From Mesorhizobium japonicum MAFF 303099 (GTDB lineage: Bacteria > Pseudomonadota > Alphaproteobacteria > Rhizobiales > Rhizobiaceae): a stretch of 64,000 bases of DNA. Location of the stretch: NCBI RefSeq assembly GCF_000009625.1, contig NC_002678.2:1550001-1614000 (forward strand), in the 5' to 3' direction. Within the stretch, counting starts at the first letter, position 1, and each line of letters begins with the position of its first letter. The position numbers and the translations under genes were made by a program. The notes beneath the pieces were generated by a model. The model was given only the letters and a program-made list of their open reading frames with translations, searched no databases and had not been told where the DNA came from. This document shows positions 1 through 8,871 of the stretch, one piece after another.

Positions 1-2
1 AA

Positions 3-92
3 TCCGACTTCGCCGGCTTCCGCTCGCTGGCGGCATCGCTGGCGGTGGGCATGGCGCTGGTCCAAGGCGTCGCGGCAAAACGCGGCGCATGA
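3..92 (+). CDS. C-terminal end of an unidentified protein (partial)
   Basis: Only the last 29 codons of an open frame that enters from the left edge are visible, ending in TGA. The tail is alanine- and valine-rich (ends QGVAAKRGA) and gives no family assignment. It lies about 80 bases before the SDR gene on the same strand, so it may be an upstream member of the same sugar/polyol operon. That link is inferred from spacing and strand alone. Confidence 0.5.
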   Translation, partial: SDFAGFRSLAASLAVGMALVQGVAAKRGA

Positions 93-170
93 GGCGCTGC
101 TGGCACAATTGACTATCGGGAATTGCCGTTCCATATTTTAAAAAATAGAAACTTTGTTCCGGGAGGAGGA

Positions 171-953
171 ATGGAGCTTCATCTCCAAGGCAAGGTCGTG
201 CTGGTCACCGGCGCGACGCAAGGCATCGGCCGCGCCATTGCCGAGGCGCTCGCGCGGGCCGGCGCCGGCGGGCTGCTGATCACCGGACGCGACCGCAAAC
301 GCGGCGACGCCGTGGCGGCGGAATTGTCGGCCATCGGCACGCCGACTATCTTCGTCGCCGCCGACCTTGGAGACACGCAGACCCCAGCCTTGCTGGCGCA
401 GGCCTGCATTGAGCGCTTCGGCCGCATCGACGGCCTCGTCAACGCCGCCGGCCTGACCGACCGCGCCTCCTTCCTCGATGCCGGCCTCGACGACTGGGCC
501 GCGCTGTTCGCCGTCAATGCGCGCGCGCCGTTCTTCCTGATGCAGGCGGCGATTGCCGACATGAGGAAGCGCGGGGAGCCCGGCGCGATTGTCAACATCC
601 TGTCGATCAACGCCCATTGCGGCTCCCCCGAACTCGCCGTCTATTCCGCCACCAAGGGTGCGCTGGCGACGCTGACCAAGAACGCCGCCAACGCCCACCG
701 TTTCGACCGCATCCGCGTCAACGGCATCAATGTCGGCTGGACCGACACGCCGGCCGAACGCGTGATGCAGTCTAAGACATTGGGTCACGGCCCGGGCTGG
801 CTCGACGCCGCCAATGCCGCGCAGCCTTTCGGCAGATTGCTCAAGCCGGACGACATCGCCAACCTGTCCGTCTTCCTGCTTTCCGACGCGGCCGGGCCGA
901 TGACCGGCGCTGTGATCGACCAGGAGCAGTCGGTGATCGGGGCGAACCGGTGA
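171..953 (+). CDS. SDR family NAD(P)-dependent oxidoreductase
   Basis: This is a 260-residue classical short-chain dehydrogenase, probably oxidising a sugar alcohol or sugar in the cytoplasm. The N-terminal Rossmann glycine motif TGATQGIG, the NAAG motif, an active-site serine in ILSINAH and the catalytic YSATK (YxxxK) are all present. An ATG at 123 is also in frame, but the ATG at 171 directly follows a strong GGGAGGAGGA ribosome binding site and gives the usual family length. Its stop overlaps the GTG start of the next gene by four bases, which suggests translational coupling. Its neighbours (mannitol-dehydrogenase family, sugar isomerase, sugar ABC importer) point to polyol or sugar catabolism; the substrate is unknown. 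Confidence 0.9.
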   Translation: MELHLQGKVVLVTGATQGIGRAIAEALARAGAGGLLITGRDRKRGDAVAAELSAIGTPTIFVAADLGDTQTPALLAQACIERFGRIDGLVNAAGLTDRASFLDAGLDDWAALFAVNARAPFFLMQAAIADMRKRGEPGAIVNILSINAHCGSPELAVYSATKGALATLTKNAANAHRFDRIRVNGINVGWTDTPAERVMQSKTLGHGPGWLDAANAAQPFGRLLKPDDIANLSVFLLSDAAGPMTGAVIDQEQSVIGANR

Positions 954-2485
954 ACGCGGCTTCGACAGCGCCGGAAACACTCGGTCCAGCCTTGCTGGAC
1001 CAGCTTCCGGCCGCTGTCCGGACGCCTGGATATGACCGGACAACCCTTGCGCCAGGCATGGCGCATCTCGGCGTCGGCGCGTTCCACCGCTGCCATCAAG
1101 CCGAATACACCGATGATTTGCTGGCGCGCCAGTTCGACCGCTGGGGCGTTGTCGGCATCAACATCCGTCCGCCCACCCTTGCCGACACGCTCGGCCGGCA
1201 GAGCGGGCTCTACACAAGGCTGATCCGCGAAAACAGCCATATCGAGGCCCGCATCATCGGCAGCATCGTGAAGGTGGTGGACAGCCAGGCAAGTGCCGGG
1301 CCGGCACTCACGGTGCTGTCCTCACGCGATATCGAACTGGTGACGATGACGGTGACGGAGAAAGGCTATTGCCACATCCCGTCGAGCGGCGCGCTCGATC
1401 TCGGCCATCCCGACATTGTCCATGATCTCGCCAACCCTCATGCGCCGCGCAGCGTGCCCGGCATCCTCGCGCGGGCGCTGGAACTGCGCCGGGCCACGCA
1501 TGGCCGGCCATTGACGCTGCTCTCCTGCGACAACATCCCGGCCAACGGCGTCATCCTGGAAACTGTCGTGCGGAGCTTTGCCGAGCGGCGCGGCAATGGC
1601 TTGGCCGAATGGATCGCCGCCAATGCCGCCTTCCCGTCGGCCATGGTCGACCGCATCGCGCCGGCGGTGACGCAGCACGATCTGGACAGCGTCGAGCAAT
1701 GGTTCGGCTACCGCGACGCCGCCGTCGCCGTCGGCGAGCCGTTCCGGCAATGGGTGATCGAGCAGAAATTCGCCGGCCGCGTGCCGCGCTGGGACCTGGT
1801 CGGCGCGACCTTTGTCGACGATGTCACGCCGTTCGAGCATCTCAAGATGCGGGTGCTGAACGGCACCCAGACGACGCTCGCCACGCTCGGCGTGCTGGCC
1901 GGGCTGGAGCATACATCGGATGCCATCGCCGACCCGCTGCTATCGGCCTTCACCAGGCGCATGCTGGTCGAGGAAACGCTGCCGACGCTGATGCCGGTGC
2001 CCGGCATGGACCCATCGGCCTATGTCGAGCAGAGCCTCGGCCGGCTTAAGAACACGGCGATCCGCCACCGCAACCACCAGATCGCCACCGACGGCTCGCA
2101 GAAGATCGTGCAGCGCCTGCTCAACCCGATCCGCGACCGCTTGCGGCTGGGCCAGACCATCGGCCTGCTGTCGGTGCCGGTCGCCGGCTGGATGGCCTAT
2201 CTCATCCAGGCCTCGGACCGCTTCGGCAAACGCTGGCCGGTCTCCGATCCCTATGCGGGCAAAGTCGCCGAGATCGCCGACGCAACCGGGCGCGATGCGC
2301 CGGCTTTGGCCTCGGCCATCCTTGCCATCGACACGATCTTCGACCCCGGCCTTGCCGCGAACGCTGCGTTTCGCGCGGCCGTGACTTCGGCGCTGGGCGA
2401 GCTGCTTTCGGACGATCCGATGGCGGCTGTCCGGCACGGTCTCGAACAAGATGAGGTCGCAAGGTTGAAACGATCCAAACAATAG
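950..2485 (+). CDS. Mannitol dehydrogenase family protein
   Basis: This 511-residue protein belongs to the polyol-specific long-chain dehydrogenases (mannitol 2-dehydrogenase, fructuronate and tagaturonate reductases). The N-terminal Rossmann region contains GVGAFHRCHQAEY and the C-terminal catalytic domain contains KMRVLNGTQ near residue 299. Family enzymes use a Lys/Asn/His set in this segment (Lys295, Asn300, His303 in Pseudomonas fluorescens mannitol dehydrogenase, from memory). Here Lys299 and Asn304 are kept, but the histidine position is Gln307. The GTG start overlaps the SDR stop as GTGA. The gene probably interconverts a ketose and a polyol in the same pathway as its neighbours; the glutamine makes the exact activity uncertain. 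Confidence 0.9.
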   Translation: MNAASTAPETLGPALLDQLPAAVRTPGYDRTTLAPGMAHLGVGAFHRCHQAEYTDDLLARQFDRWGVVGINIRPPTLADTLGRQSGLYTRLIRENSHIEARIIGSIVKVVDSQASAGPALTVLSSRDIELVTMTVTEKGYCHIPSSGALDLGHPDIVHDLANPHAPRSVPGILARALELRRATHGRPLTLLSCDNIPANGVILETVVRSFAERRGNGLAEWIAANAAFPSAMVDRIAPAVTQHDLDSVEQWFGYRDAAVAVGEPFRQWVIEQKFAGRVPRWDLVGATFVDDVTPFEHLKMRVLNGTQTTLATLGVLAGLEHTSDAIADPLLSAFTRRMLVEETLPTLMPVPGMDPSAYVEQSLGRLKNTAIRHRNHQIATDGSQKIVQRLLNPIRDRLRLGQTIGLLSVPVAGWMAYLIQASDRFGKRWPVSDPYAGKVAEIADATGRDAPALASAILAIDTIFDPGLAANAAFRAAVTSALGELLSDDPMAAVRHGLEQDEVARLKRSKQ

Positions 2486-2509
2486 GCATTATGAAGGCTG
2501 GGAGGCACT

Positions 2510-3424
2510 ATGAAACTTGGACTGCTCACCGCACCCTTCGCGGAGACGCCGCTTGCCGATGTCGCCGCCTGGGCCAGCTCTGCCGGCTTCGAGGCGCTGG
2601 AAATCGCCTGCTGGCCGAAAACCTCCGGCGCGACCCGCCGCTATGCCGGCACCAGCCATATCGATGCCGCTTCCACCTCTCCCGCGCAGGCGAAAGAAAT
2701 CACCGCCTCGCTCGCGGAAAAGCACCTGACCATCTCCGGCCTCGGCTACTATCCCAACCCGCTGCACCCCGATGCCGCGCACCGCGAGGCGGTCATCGGC
2801 CACCTGAAGAAGGTGATTGAGCTCGCCGCCAATATGGGCGTGCCCGTGGTCAACACCTTCTGCGGCGGCGATGCCTCGAAAACCGTCGACGTCAACTGGC
2901 AGGACGCGCTGAAAGTCTGGCCCGAAATCGTCGCTTTTGCGCGCGGCCACGGCATCAAGCTTGCCTTCGAGAACTGCCCGATGATCTTCAGCTATGACGA
3001 ATGGCCGGGCGGGCACAACATCGCCTATTCGCCGCAGGTCTGGCGCCGCATCCTGGAGACCTGGGGCGGCGACATCGGCATGAATTTCGACCCCTCGCAT
3101 CTGGTCTGGCAGATGATCGACCAGGCCCGCTTCATCAGGGAGTTCGGCCCCTACATGCTGCATGTCCACGCCAAGGATTTGATGATTGATCATGATGGTT
3201 TGTACGAGCGCGGAATCCTCTCGGCCGGGATAGGCTGGCAGGTGCCGCGCATGCCGGGGCTGGGCGATGTCGACTGGAGCGGCTTCTTCTCCGGCCTCTA
3301 CCGCGCCGGCTATGACGGATCGGTCATCATCGAACACGAGGACAGGCGGTTTGAAGGCAGCGACGAGCAGGTGAAGCGCGGCTTTCTGCTCGCCCGCGAC
3401 GTTCTGCGGCCCTACGTCAAGTGA
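2510..3424 (+). CDS. Sugar phosphate isomerase/epimerase (xylose-isomerase-like TIM barrel)
   Basis: The 304-residue product has the features of the AP-endonuclease-2/xylose-isomerase-like TIM barrel family: an N-terminal MKLGLLTAPF strand, ENCPMIF with a metal-ligand Glu, NFDPSHLVWQ, HVHAKD and a final IIEHED strand. Members are metal-dependent sugar or inositol isomerases and epimerases (the IolE/IolI type fold). The start follows GGGAGG with good spacing. It lies 24 bases after the mannitol-dehydrogenase-family gene and before a sugar-binding protein, so it is probably the isomerase step for the imported substrate. No specific substrate can be named. Confidence 0.88.
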   Translation: MKLGLLTAPFAETPLADVAAWASSAGFEALEIACWPKTSGATRRYAGTSHIDAASTSPAQAKEITASLAEKHLTISGLGYYPNPLHPDAAHREAVIGHLKKVIELAANMGVPVVNTFCGGDASKTVDVNWQDALKVWPEIVAFARGHGIKLAFENCPMIFSYDEWPGGHNIAYSPQVWRRILETWGGDIGMNFDPSHLVWQMIDQARFIREFGPYMLHVHAKDLMIDHDGLYERGILSAGIGWQVPRMPGLGDVDWSGFFSGLYRAGYDGSVIIEHEDRRFEGSDEQVKRGFLLARDVLRPYVK

Positions 3425-3502
3425 AAAGCATGTCGCCCAAAAGTGTCTCGCGGTTTTGGGGCAACGACATGCCTAGGGAAAAGCATGTCCGCAACGACAT
3501 GC
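3424..3502. repeat. Two palindromic intergenic repeat units
   Basis: Between the isomerase and the binding protein are two inverted repeats. The first (3428-3472) is an imperfect palindrome whose arms start GCATGTCG..CCAAAA and end CCCCAAAA-type sequence back to CGACATGC. The second (3483-3502) is a perfect GCATGTC / GACATGC hairpin with a six-base loop. Both carry the same GCATGTCG core, so the second looks like a shortened copy. Such units recur in rhizobial intergenic regions (recalled, not searched). They may stabilise or terminate the upstream mRNA and so separate enzyme from transporter expression. Confidence 0.7.
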
Positions 3503-3598
3503 GGAGGACGACGAGTTGAGCCGCCTGACTCTCTTTCTGAACGGCATGCCTCAACGACTTGGAACTGAAACTGAAAAACAATGTGGAGGAAGACTGAA

Positions 3599-4633
3599 AT
3601 GAAGAAAATCCTGACCATGGTCCCGCTGCTGGCGGGTGCTGCCTTGCTGGCCTCGGTGGGCGTCTCGTCGGCCGCCGGCAAATACACGATCGGCATTTCC
3701 AATACCGTCCAGGGCAATGGCTGGCGCGAGGAGATGGTGTGCGCCATGAAGGCGCAGGCGCTGGCCTCCGGCGAAGTGGCAAAGCTCAACATCGCCCACC
3801 GCAACACCGACGCCGCCGGCCAGTTGGAAGACATCCGCAACCTGATCAGCGCCAAGGTCGACGCCATCGTCGTCAACCCGGCCGATCCGGCCGGCATCAA
3901 GGCGGGCCTGGAAGAAGCCACCAAGGCCGGCATCGTCGTCGTCGCCGTCGACCAGGCGGTCACCGAGCCGTCGGCCTACATCATCTCCAACAACCAGGAG
4001 GAATATGCCTATCTCGGCGCCAAATGGCTGTTCCAGCAGATGGGCGGCAAGGGCGAGGTGTTTTACATGCGCGGCGCCGCCGGTGCTTCTGCCGACAGCG
4101 ATCGCGACAAAGGCTTCAAGAAGGCGCTGGCCGAATTTCCCGACGTGAAAGTGGCGCAGGAAGTCTTCACCGGCTGGCAGCAGGACCAGGCCAAGCAGCA
4201 GATCCTCTCCTTCCTGTCGACGGGAACGCCGATCAACGGCATCTGGACGTCTGGCATCGACAACGTCATCGTCGACGCGCTGGTGGAATCGCAGGCGCCG
4301 CTGGTGCCGATCGTCGGTGCCGACAATGCCGGCTTCGTCGGCCAGCTGAGCTCGGTCAAGGGCCTCGTCGGTGCCGCCGTCACCAACCCCGGCTCGATCG
4401 GCGGCGCGGGCGTCACGCTCGCCCTGCAGATCCTCGACGGCAAGAAGCCGGCGCAGCAGACCGTGCTGGTGCAGCCGCAGCTCTGGGAAAACGCCACCGA
4501 GGAGGGCAAGGCCAAGCTGAAGGCCGCCGCCGACCCCTCGCTCAGCCCCGAATGGCCGGTCTCGATCTCGATCCCGGACTGGACGACGTACACGAAGGAC
4601 CAGATCGTCGCCTGCAAGGGGCCGGGCGAGTAA
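3599..4633 (+). CDS. Sugar ABC transporter substrate-binding protein
   Basis: This 344-residue periplasmic binding protein belongs to the ribose/LacI-like family (Peripla_BP_4 type). It starts with a Sec signal peptide (MKKILTMVPLLAGAALLAS, cleavage near SSAAG). The mature part begins with YTIGISNTVQGNGWR and contains AIVVNPADPAGI and VVAVDQAV, typical of sugar-binding cleft strands. An ATG at 3581 is in frame, but the ATG at 3599 has GGAGGA at the right spacing and puts the signal peptide at the N terminus. It supplies ligand to the ATPase and permeases downstream. A strong hairpin follows its stop, as is common where the binding protein is made in excess. Confidence 0.92.
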   Translation: MKKILTMVPLLAGAALLASVGVSSAAGKYTIGISNTVQGNGWREEMVCAMKAQALASGEVAKLNIAHRNTDAAGQLEDIRNLISAKVDAIVVNPADPAGIKAGLEEATKAGIVVVAVDQAVTEPSAYIISNNQEEYAYLGAKWLFQQMGGKGEVFYMRGAAGASADSDRDKGFKKALAEFPDVKVAQEVFTGWQQDQAKQQILSFLSTGTPINGIWTSGIDNVIVDALVESQAPLVPIVGADNAGFVGQLSSVKGLVGAAVTNPGSIGGAGVTLALQILDGKKPAQQTVLVQPQLWENATEEGKAKLKAAADPSLSPEWPVSISIPDWTTYTKDQIVACKGPGE

Positions 4634-4651
4634 GCTGGGTTTTGATTGTGT

Positions 4652-4680
4652 AGCGAGGACGGCGAACTGCCGTCCTCGTT
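4652..4680 (+). terminator. Strong hairpin after the binding-protein gene
   Basis: A perfect 10-bp stem CGAGGACGGC / GCCGTCCTCG with loop GAACT starts 20 bases after the stop codon. It is followed by TTCCTC rather than a long T run. It could be a leaky intrinsic terminator or a 3'-end stabiliser that keeps the binding-protein mRNA in excess over the transporter genes. Confidence 0.6.
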
Positions 4681-4690
4681 CCTCAGCTTA

Positions 4691-4870
4691 GCGCTCTACG
4701 GCGCCCCCCTCTGTCCTGCCGGACATCTCCCCCACAGGTGGGGAGATTGGCTGTGATCTCGGCTTTCGCCAATTTTCAACGTTGCAAGACGAGGGCGGAC
4801 GCCGGAACTGCCGATCTCCCCCCTCGTGGGGGAGATGTCCGGCAGGACAGAGGGGGGCGCCGTAGAGTGC
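4691..4870. repeat. Large inverted-repeat element, copy A1
   Basis: The 45-base arms (4691-4735 and 4826-4870) are reverse complements at 44 of 45 positions. They start GCGCTCTACGGCGCCCC and run inward to CTCCCCCAC. About 90 bases lie between them, including the phrases GGGAGATTGGCTGTGATCTC and CTGCCGATCTCCCCCC. The same element recurs at 7431-7615, with variants at 17551 and 61787 and a fragment at 31430. It separates the binding-protein gene from the ATPase gene of one transporter. It resembles the RIME class of rhizobial intergenic elements in size and palindromic layout, but identity to RIME was not tested. Confidence 0.85.
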
Positions 4871-4901
4871 CAGCAAGAGAATTTCTGATGCGGATAGCGA
4901 T

Positions 4902-6443
4902 TTGACCACCAGCCCCCTCCTCGACGCCTCCGGTGTCGCCAAGAATTACGGCGCGGTTGCCGCGCTTCGCAACGCGTCGCTCTCCGTCCTGCCGGGCGAA
5001 GTGCATGCGCTGATGGGCGCCAATGGCGCCGGCAAGTCGACGCTGGTGAAGATCCTGACCGGGGCGATATCAGCCAATGCCGGGCGCATCCTGATCCGGG
5101 GCGAGGCGCGCGACATACGCTCGCCCGCCGCCGCACGCCGCGCTGGCCTGCTGCCGGTCTACCAGGAGCCGTCGCTGATCCCCGATCTCGACGTGCTGTC
5201 CAATCTGCGGCTGACCGGCACGCCGGTCGAGCCGTTCCGCGCCTGGGTGCGCGAGCTCGGCATTGCCGACCTCGACCTGCGCGACACCGCGCGCGACATT
5301 CCGCTCGCCGTGTTGCGCGTGCTCGACCTCGCCCGCGCTCTGGCCGTCGAGCCCGACGTGCTGCTGCTCGACGAGATGACGGCGGCGCTTCCCGCCAACC
5401 TCGCCGAAAAGGTGCTGGAAGTGGTGCGCCGCCAGGGCGATTCGGGGCGCGCCGTGATCTTCATCTCGCACCGCTTCGTCGAGATCTCGGCGCTTTGCGA
5501 CCGCGCCACCGTGCTGCGCGACGGCGAGACCGTCGGCGTCGTCGACATCGTGCCCGGCGTCGAGGAAAAGATCGTCGAGCTGATGCTCGGCACACGCATC
5601 GTGAAAACCCATGTCGCGGCGCGCAGCGCCGCCGAGAAGGCGGTATCAGCCCCTCCCCGGCCGCGGCTTTCCGTGCACAATCTGCGGGTCGGCGCCAAGC
5701 TCAACGACGTCTCCTTCGATCTCAGGGATGGCGAGGTCGCCGGCGTCGTGGCGCTCGAAGGCCAGGGTCAGGATGAATTGTTCGCAGCCCTTGCCGGCTC
5801 GATCCGGCCCTCGGGCGGCACGATCGAGGTCGATGGCAGCCCAGTGAAGTTTTCGCACCCGATCGACGCCATCAGAGCCGGGATCGCTTATGTGCCGGGC
5901 GACCGGTCCGAGGCGCTCGCCATGCAGCGCTCGGTGCGTGAAAACATCGCGCTGCCCTTTAGTGCGGCGCTGCGCAACTGGGGACCGATCCCCATGCGCC
6001 GCGAGCGCGCCAAGGTGCTGAGCGCCATCGAGCGCCTGCAGATCGACACACGCGCGCAAGGCGAGGTGCAGCGCCTGTCCGGCGGCAACCAGCAGAAGGT
6101 GACCATCGCCCGCTGGATCGCGGCGGATGCCCGCACCATCCTGTGCTTCGACCCGACGCGCGGCATCGATGTCGGCACCAAGCAGGAGATCTATAAATTG
6201 CTGCGCGAGCTCGCCGGCCACGGCAAGTCGGTGCTGTTCTACACCTCGGAACTGGAAGAGGTGCAGCGCGTCTGCGACCGCGTCATCGTCATCTTCGGCG
6301 GCCGCCTGGTCGATATTTTTCCGGTCGAGGAGGCCGACGAGCCGGCGCTGATGCGCGCCGCCTACGGCCTGCCGCGCGGCGCCAAGGCCGATATCGGCAT
6401 ATTGGCCGATCCCCAGTCCCCGTCTTCGGGGACGAAGCCATGA
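4902..6443 (+). CDS. Sugar ABC transporter double ATP-binding protein (RbsA-like)
   Basis: This 513-residue protein has two ABC domains, as expected for ribose/galactose-type importers. Domain 1 has Walker A GANGAGKST (residues 39-47) and LLLDEMTAAL, but its ABC signature is eroded to IPLAVLRVLDLARAL. Domain 2 has a degenerate P-loop (LEGQGQDELF) and a canonical signature LSGGNQQK near residue 392, the usual asymmetry in this subfamily. No ATG fits: an ATG at 4888 runs into a stop, so a TTG start at 4902 is chosen, with only a weak ribosome binding site. The end overlaps the permease start as ATGA. Low initiation here may keep the ATPase well below the binding protein. Confidence 0.9.
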   Translation: MTTSPLLDASGVAKNYGAVAALRNASLSVLPGEVHALMGANGAGKSTLVKILTGAISANAGRILIRGEARDIRSPAAARRAGLLPVYQEPSLIPDLDVLSNLRLTGTPVEPFRAWVRELGIADLDLRDTARDIPLAVLRVLDLARALAVEPDVLLLDEMTAALPANLAEKVLEVVRRQGDSGRAVIFISHRFVEISALCDRATVLRDGETVGVVDIVPGVEEKIVELMLGTRIVKTHVAARSAAEKAVSAPPRPRLSVHNLRVGAKLNDVSFDLRDGEVAGVVALEGQGQDELFAALAGSIRPSGGTIEVDGSPVKFSHPIDAIRAGIAYVPGDRSEALAMQRSVRENIALPFSAALRNWGPIPMRRERAKVLSAIERLQIDTRAQGEVQRLSGGNQQKVTIARWIAADARTILCFDPTRGIDVGTKQEIYKLLRELAGHGKSVLFYTSELEEVQRVCDRVIVIFGGRLVDIFPVEEADEPALMRAAYGLPRGAKADIGILADPQSPSSGTKP

Positions 6444-7411
6444 GCCATTTCCTGCGCCGCCAGGGCTGGGTCATTGGCCTGTTCGCCCTGCTCATCGTGC
6501 TGTTCATCGCCACCAGGATCATCCAGCCCGGCTATGGCAGCGGCGATTTCGGCTCGCTGGCGCGGGCCGTGCTGCCCTATGCCTTCGCCGTCGCGGCGCA
6601 GACGGTGGTGGTCATCGCCGGCGGCATCGACCTGTCGGTCGCCGCCATGATGGCGCTGACCAGCGTCACCGCCGCCTCGATGATGGCGGGTGCCTCGGAA
6701 GAATACGCGCTGTTCGTCGTGCCCTTCGTGCTCGCCATGGGTCTTGTCCTCGGCGCGCTCAACGGCCTGTTGATCGTCGTCACCCGCGTGCCCGACATCG
6801 TCGTCACGCTCGCCATGCTGTTCGTGCTGCAGGGGGCGGCCTTGCTGGTGCTCGACGCGCCGGGCGGCGCCGCCGCCGAATGGCTGAAGGCGCTGATCTC
6901 GGGCACCGTGCCGATATCAGGCCTGCCCGACGCCATCGACGCCTGGGTCCCGAAGGCGCTGCTGGTGCTCATCGTCTGCCTCTGCGTCATCTGGATACCG
7001 CTCAGGCGCTCGCGCCTCGGCCTGTCCATCTACGCCATCGGTTCGAGCGAACTGGCGGCGTTCCGCTCAGGCGTGCCGGTCAAGCGCACCCGCATCATCG
7101 CCTATGCGCTGTCGGGCCTGTTCGCCGCCTTTGGCGGCCTGGCGCTGACCATGAGCACCGGCATCGGCGCCCCCATCCCCGGCCCTTATCTCCTGGCCAG
7201 CGTCGCCGCCGTGGTTCTGGGCGGCGTGGCGCTCGGCGGCGGCAAGGGCGGCCTGCTCGGCCCCATCGTCGCCGTCTTCGTGCTGCGCCTGGTGCGCACG
7301 GACCTCACCCTGCTCGCCATCGACCCCAACGTCACCGCCATCATCGAAGGCGCCATCATGGTGGCGGTCGTGATGTTCGGCGCGTTCATCACCATGCGGG
7401 GGCGGCAGTGA
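6440..7411 (+). CDS. Sugar ABC transporter permease (RbsC-like)
   Basis: The 323-residue inner-membrane protein has about eight to ten hydrophobic segments and the family hallmark VVVIAGGIDLSVAAMMAL near the N terminus. It also has the C-terminal LGGVALGGGKGGLLGPIVAVF segment of the branched-chain/ribose permease family. It overlaps the ATPase gene by four bases (ATGA). A second, different permease lies downstream at 7665, so this importer probably uses a permease heterodimer. A large palindromic repeat separates the two permease genes. Confidence 0.9.
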   Translation: MSHFLRRQGWVIGLFALLIVLFIATRIIQPGYGSGDFGSLARAVLPYAFAVAAQTVVVIAGGIDLSVAAMMALTSVTAASMMAGASEEYALFVVPFVLAMGLVLGALNGLLIVVTRVPDIVVTLAMLFVLQGAALLVLDAPGGAAAEWLKALISGTVPISGLPDAIDAWVPKALLVLIVCLCVIWIPLRRSRLGLSIYAIGSSELAAFRSGVPVKRTRIIAYALSGLFAAFGGLALTMSTGIGAPIPGPYLLASVAAVVLGGVALGGGKGGLLGPIVAVFVLRLVRTDLTLLAIDPNVTAIIEGAIMVAVVMFGAFITMRGRQ

Positions 7412-7430
7412 TGGGTGGGCATGAGATGAA

Positions 7431-7615
7431 GCGCTGCGCCCTACGACGCCCCCCTCTGTCCTGCCGGACATCTCCCCCACGAGGGGGGAGATCGGCTGTT
7501 ATCGCGGCCTTCGCTAATCTCCAAAGGTGCAAGAAGGGCGCCAGCACCAAAGCTGCCAATCTCCCCACCCGTGGGGGAGATGGCCGGCAGGCCAGAGGGG
7601 GGCGCCGTAGAGCGC
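7431..7615. repeat. Large inverted-repeat element, copy A2
   Basis: This is a second copy of the element at 4691. The left arm 7441-7480 (CTACGACGCCCCCC..CTCCCCCAC) pairs with 7571-7615 (GTGGGGGAGATGGCCGGCAGG..). The interior keeps GGGAGATCGGCTGTTATCGC and CAAGAAGG-type phrases. The arms differ from copy A1 at several positions (for example GACGCC for GGCGCC, GGCC for TGTCC), so it is not a very recent duplicate. It lies between the two permease genes of the same transporter. Confidence 0.85.
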
Positions 7616-7664
7616 TATCCTCGCTCGCCTATCGCCCCGCGCCACCCCAATCACGAGCCACCCC

Positions 7665-8717
7665 ATGAGCACGTCAGCGATTACGCCTCCCCCCGTCCCC
7701 TTCGGCCGCCGGATAAAACGCTTCATGGCCGACCGGCCGCTCGTCCCGCTGATCATCCTGCTGGTCATCCTGGTGGTGATCCTGCAGATCCTGCGCCCCG
7801 GCATCGTCAACGAGCGCTGGATCGCCAACACGATAAAGTTCGCCATTCCGCTGGCGATCCTCGCCGGCTGCCAGACCATGACCATGCTCACCGGCGGCAT
7901 CGACCTGTCGGTCGGCACGGTGGCGACGATGAGCGCCTTCATCATGGCCACGCAAATCGTCAACCAGGACCCGGCCGTGGCCTTCCTGCTGGCGATGATG
8001 CCGGCGGTGCTGATCGGCCTGGTCAACGGCATCGGCGTCGGCGTCTTCCGCGTCCACCCGCTGATCATGACGCTCGGCACCAGCCTGATCGGCACAGGCT
8101 GCCTGCAGGTCTACCAGCGCACTGTGATCGCCTCGGGCGCGAAAATCCCCGACTTCCTCGCCTGGCTCGGCACAGGCGTGACCCGCCTGCCGGACGCATG
8201 GGTGCCTTCGGAAGCGGCGCGCCAGTGGTTGACCGACGCAGGCATCGGTTTCAGCTTCCCCAACGCGCTTCTGCTCTACGTGCCGCTGGCGGCGCTGATC
8301 GTCTTCACGCTGGCCCGCACCGGCTTCGGCCGCCTGCTCTACGCCGTCGGCGACAATGAGCACGCGACGCGTCTGTCGGGCGTGCAATACTGGCAGGTCA
8401 TCACGGCGCTCTACGTGACCTCCAGCCTGCTCGCCGGCATCACCGGCCTGCTCTATATCGGCCTGATCAAGGCCCCGTCCCTCTCGCTCGCCGAACCCCT
8501 GGTCCTGCCCTCAGTGGCGGCGGCCGTCATCGGCGGCACCTCCATCTTCGGCGGCCGCGGCGGCTACACCGGCACCATCGTCGGCGCCCTGATCCTGACC
8601 GTGCTGACGACGCTGCTGACCATCCTGCAGATGCCGGAGGGGGCAAGGCGGATATTGTTCGGGCTGATCGTGCTGTTTGTCACCGCGGCTTATCTGCGGA
8701 TTGTGGAGGAGCGGTAG
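7665..8717 (+). CDS. Sugar ABC transporter permease (second subunit)
   Basis: This 350-residue permease has the same family hallmark as its neighbour: QTMTMLTGGIDLSVGTVATM near residue 70 and AAVIGGTSIFGGRGGYTGTI near the C terminus. A charged N-terminal tail precedes the first membrane segment (PLIILLVILVVILQIL). It is probably the partner of the permease at 6440. The spacer between them is unusually long for such an operon (about 250 bases) because an A-type repeat is inserted. The Shine-Dalgarno region before the ATG is weak. Confidence 0.9.
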   Translation: MSTSAITPPPVPFGRRIKRFMADRPLVPLIILLVILVVILQILRPGIVNERWIANTIKFAIPLAILAGCQTMTMLTGGIDLSVGTVATMSAFIMATQIVNQDPAVAFLLAMMPAVLIGLVNGIGVGVFRVHPLIMTLGTSLIGTGCLQVYQRTVIASGAKIPDFLAWLGTGVTRLPDAWVPSEAARQWLTDAGIGFSFPNALLLYVPLAALIVFTLARTGFGRLLYAVGDNEHATRLSGVQYWQVITALYVTSSLLAGITGLLYIGLIKAPSLSLAEPLVLPSVAAAVIGGTSIFGGRGGYTGTIVGALILTVLTTLLTILQMPEGARRILFGLIVLFVTAAYLRIVEER

Positions 8718-8871
8718 GGGGCGAGCGGCCAATTCGGGGGCCGACAGCGGACGATCCGGTTTCAACCAACTTCTGCGGTAAGCTGTCGTTCCCAAACCAA
8801 CCCACAATCGGTCGTCGCGTCGACAAGCCGCCTCCCGAGAGCCGACCTCATCGTCGGCAAATGGCCCAGTG

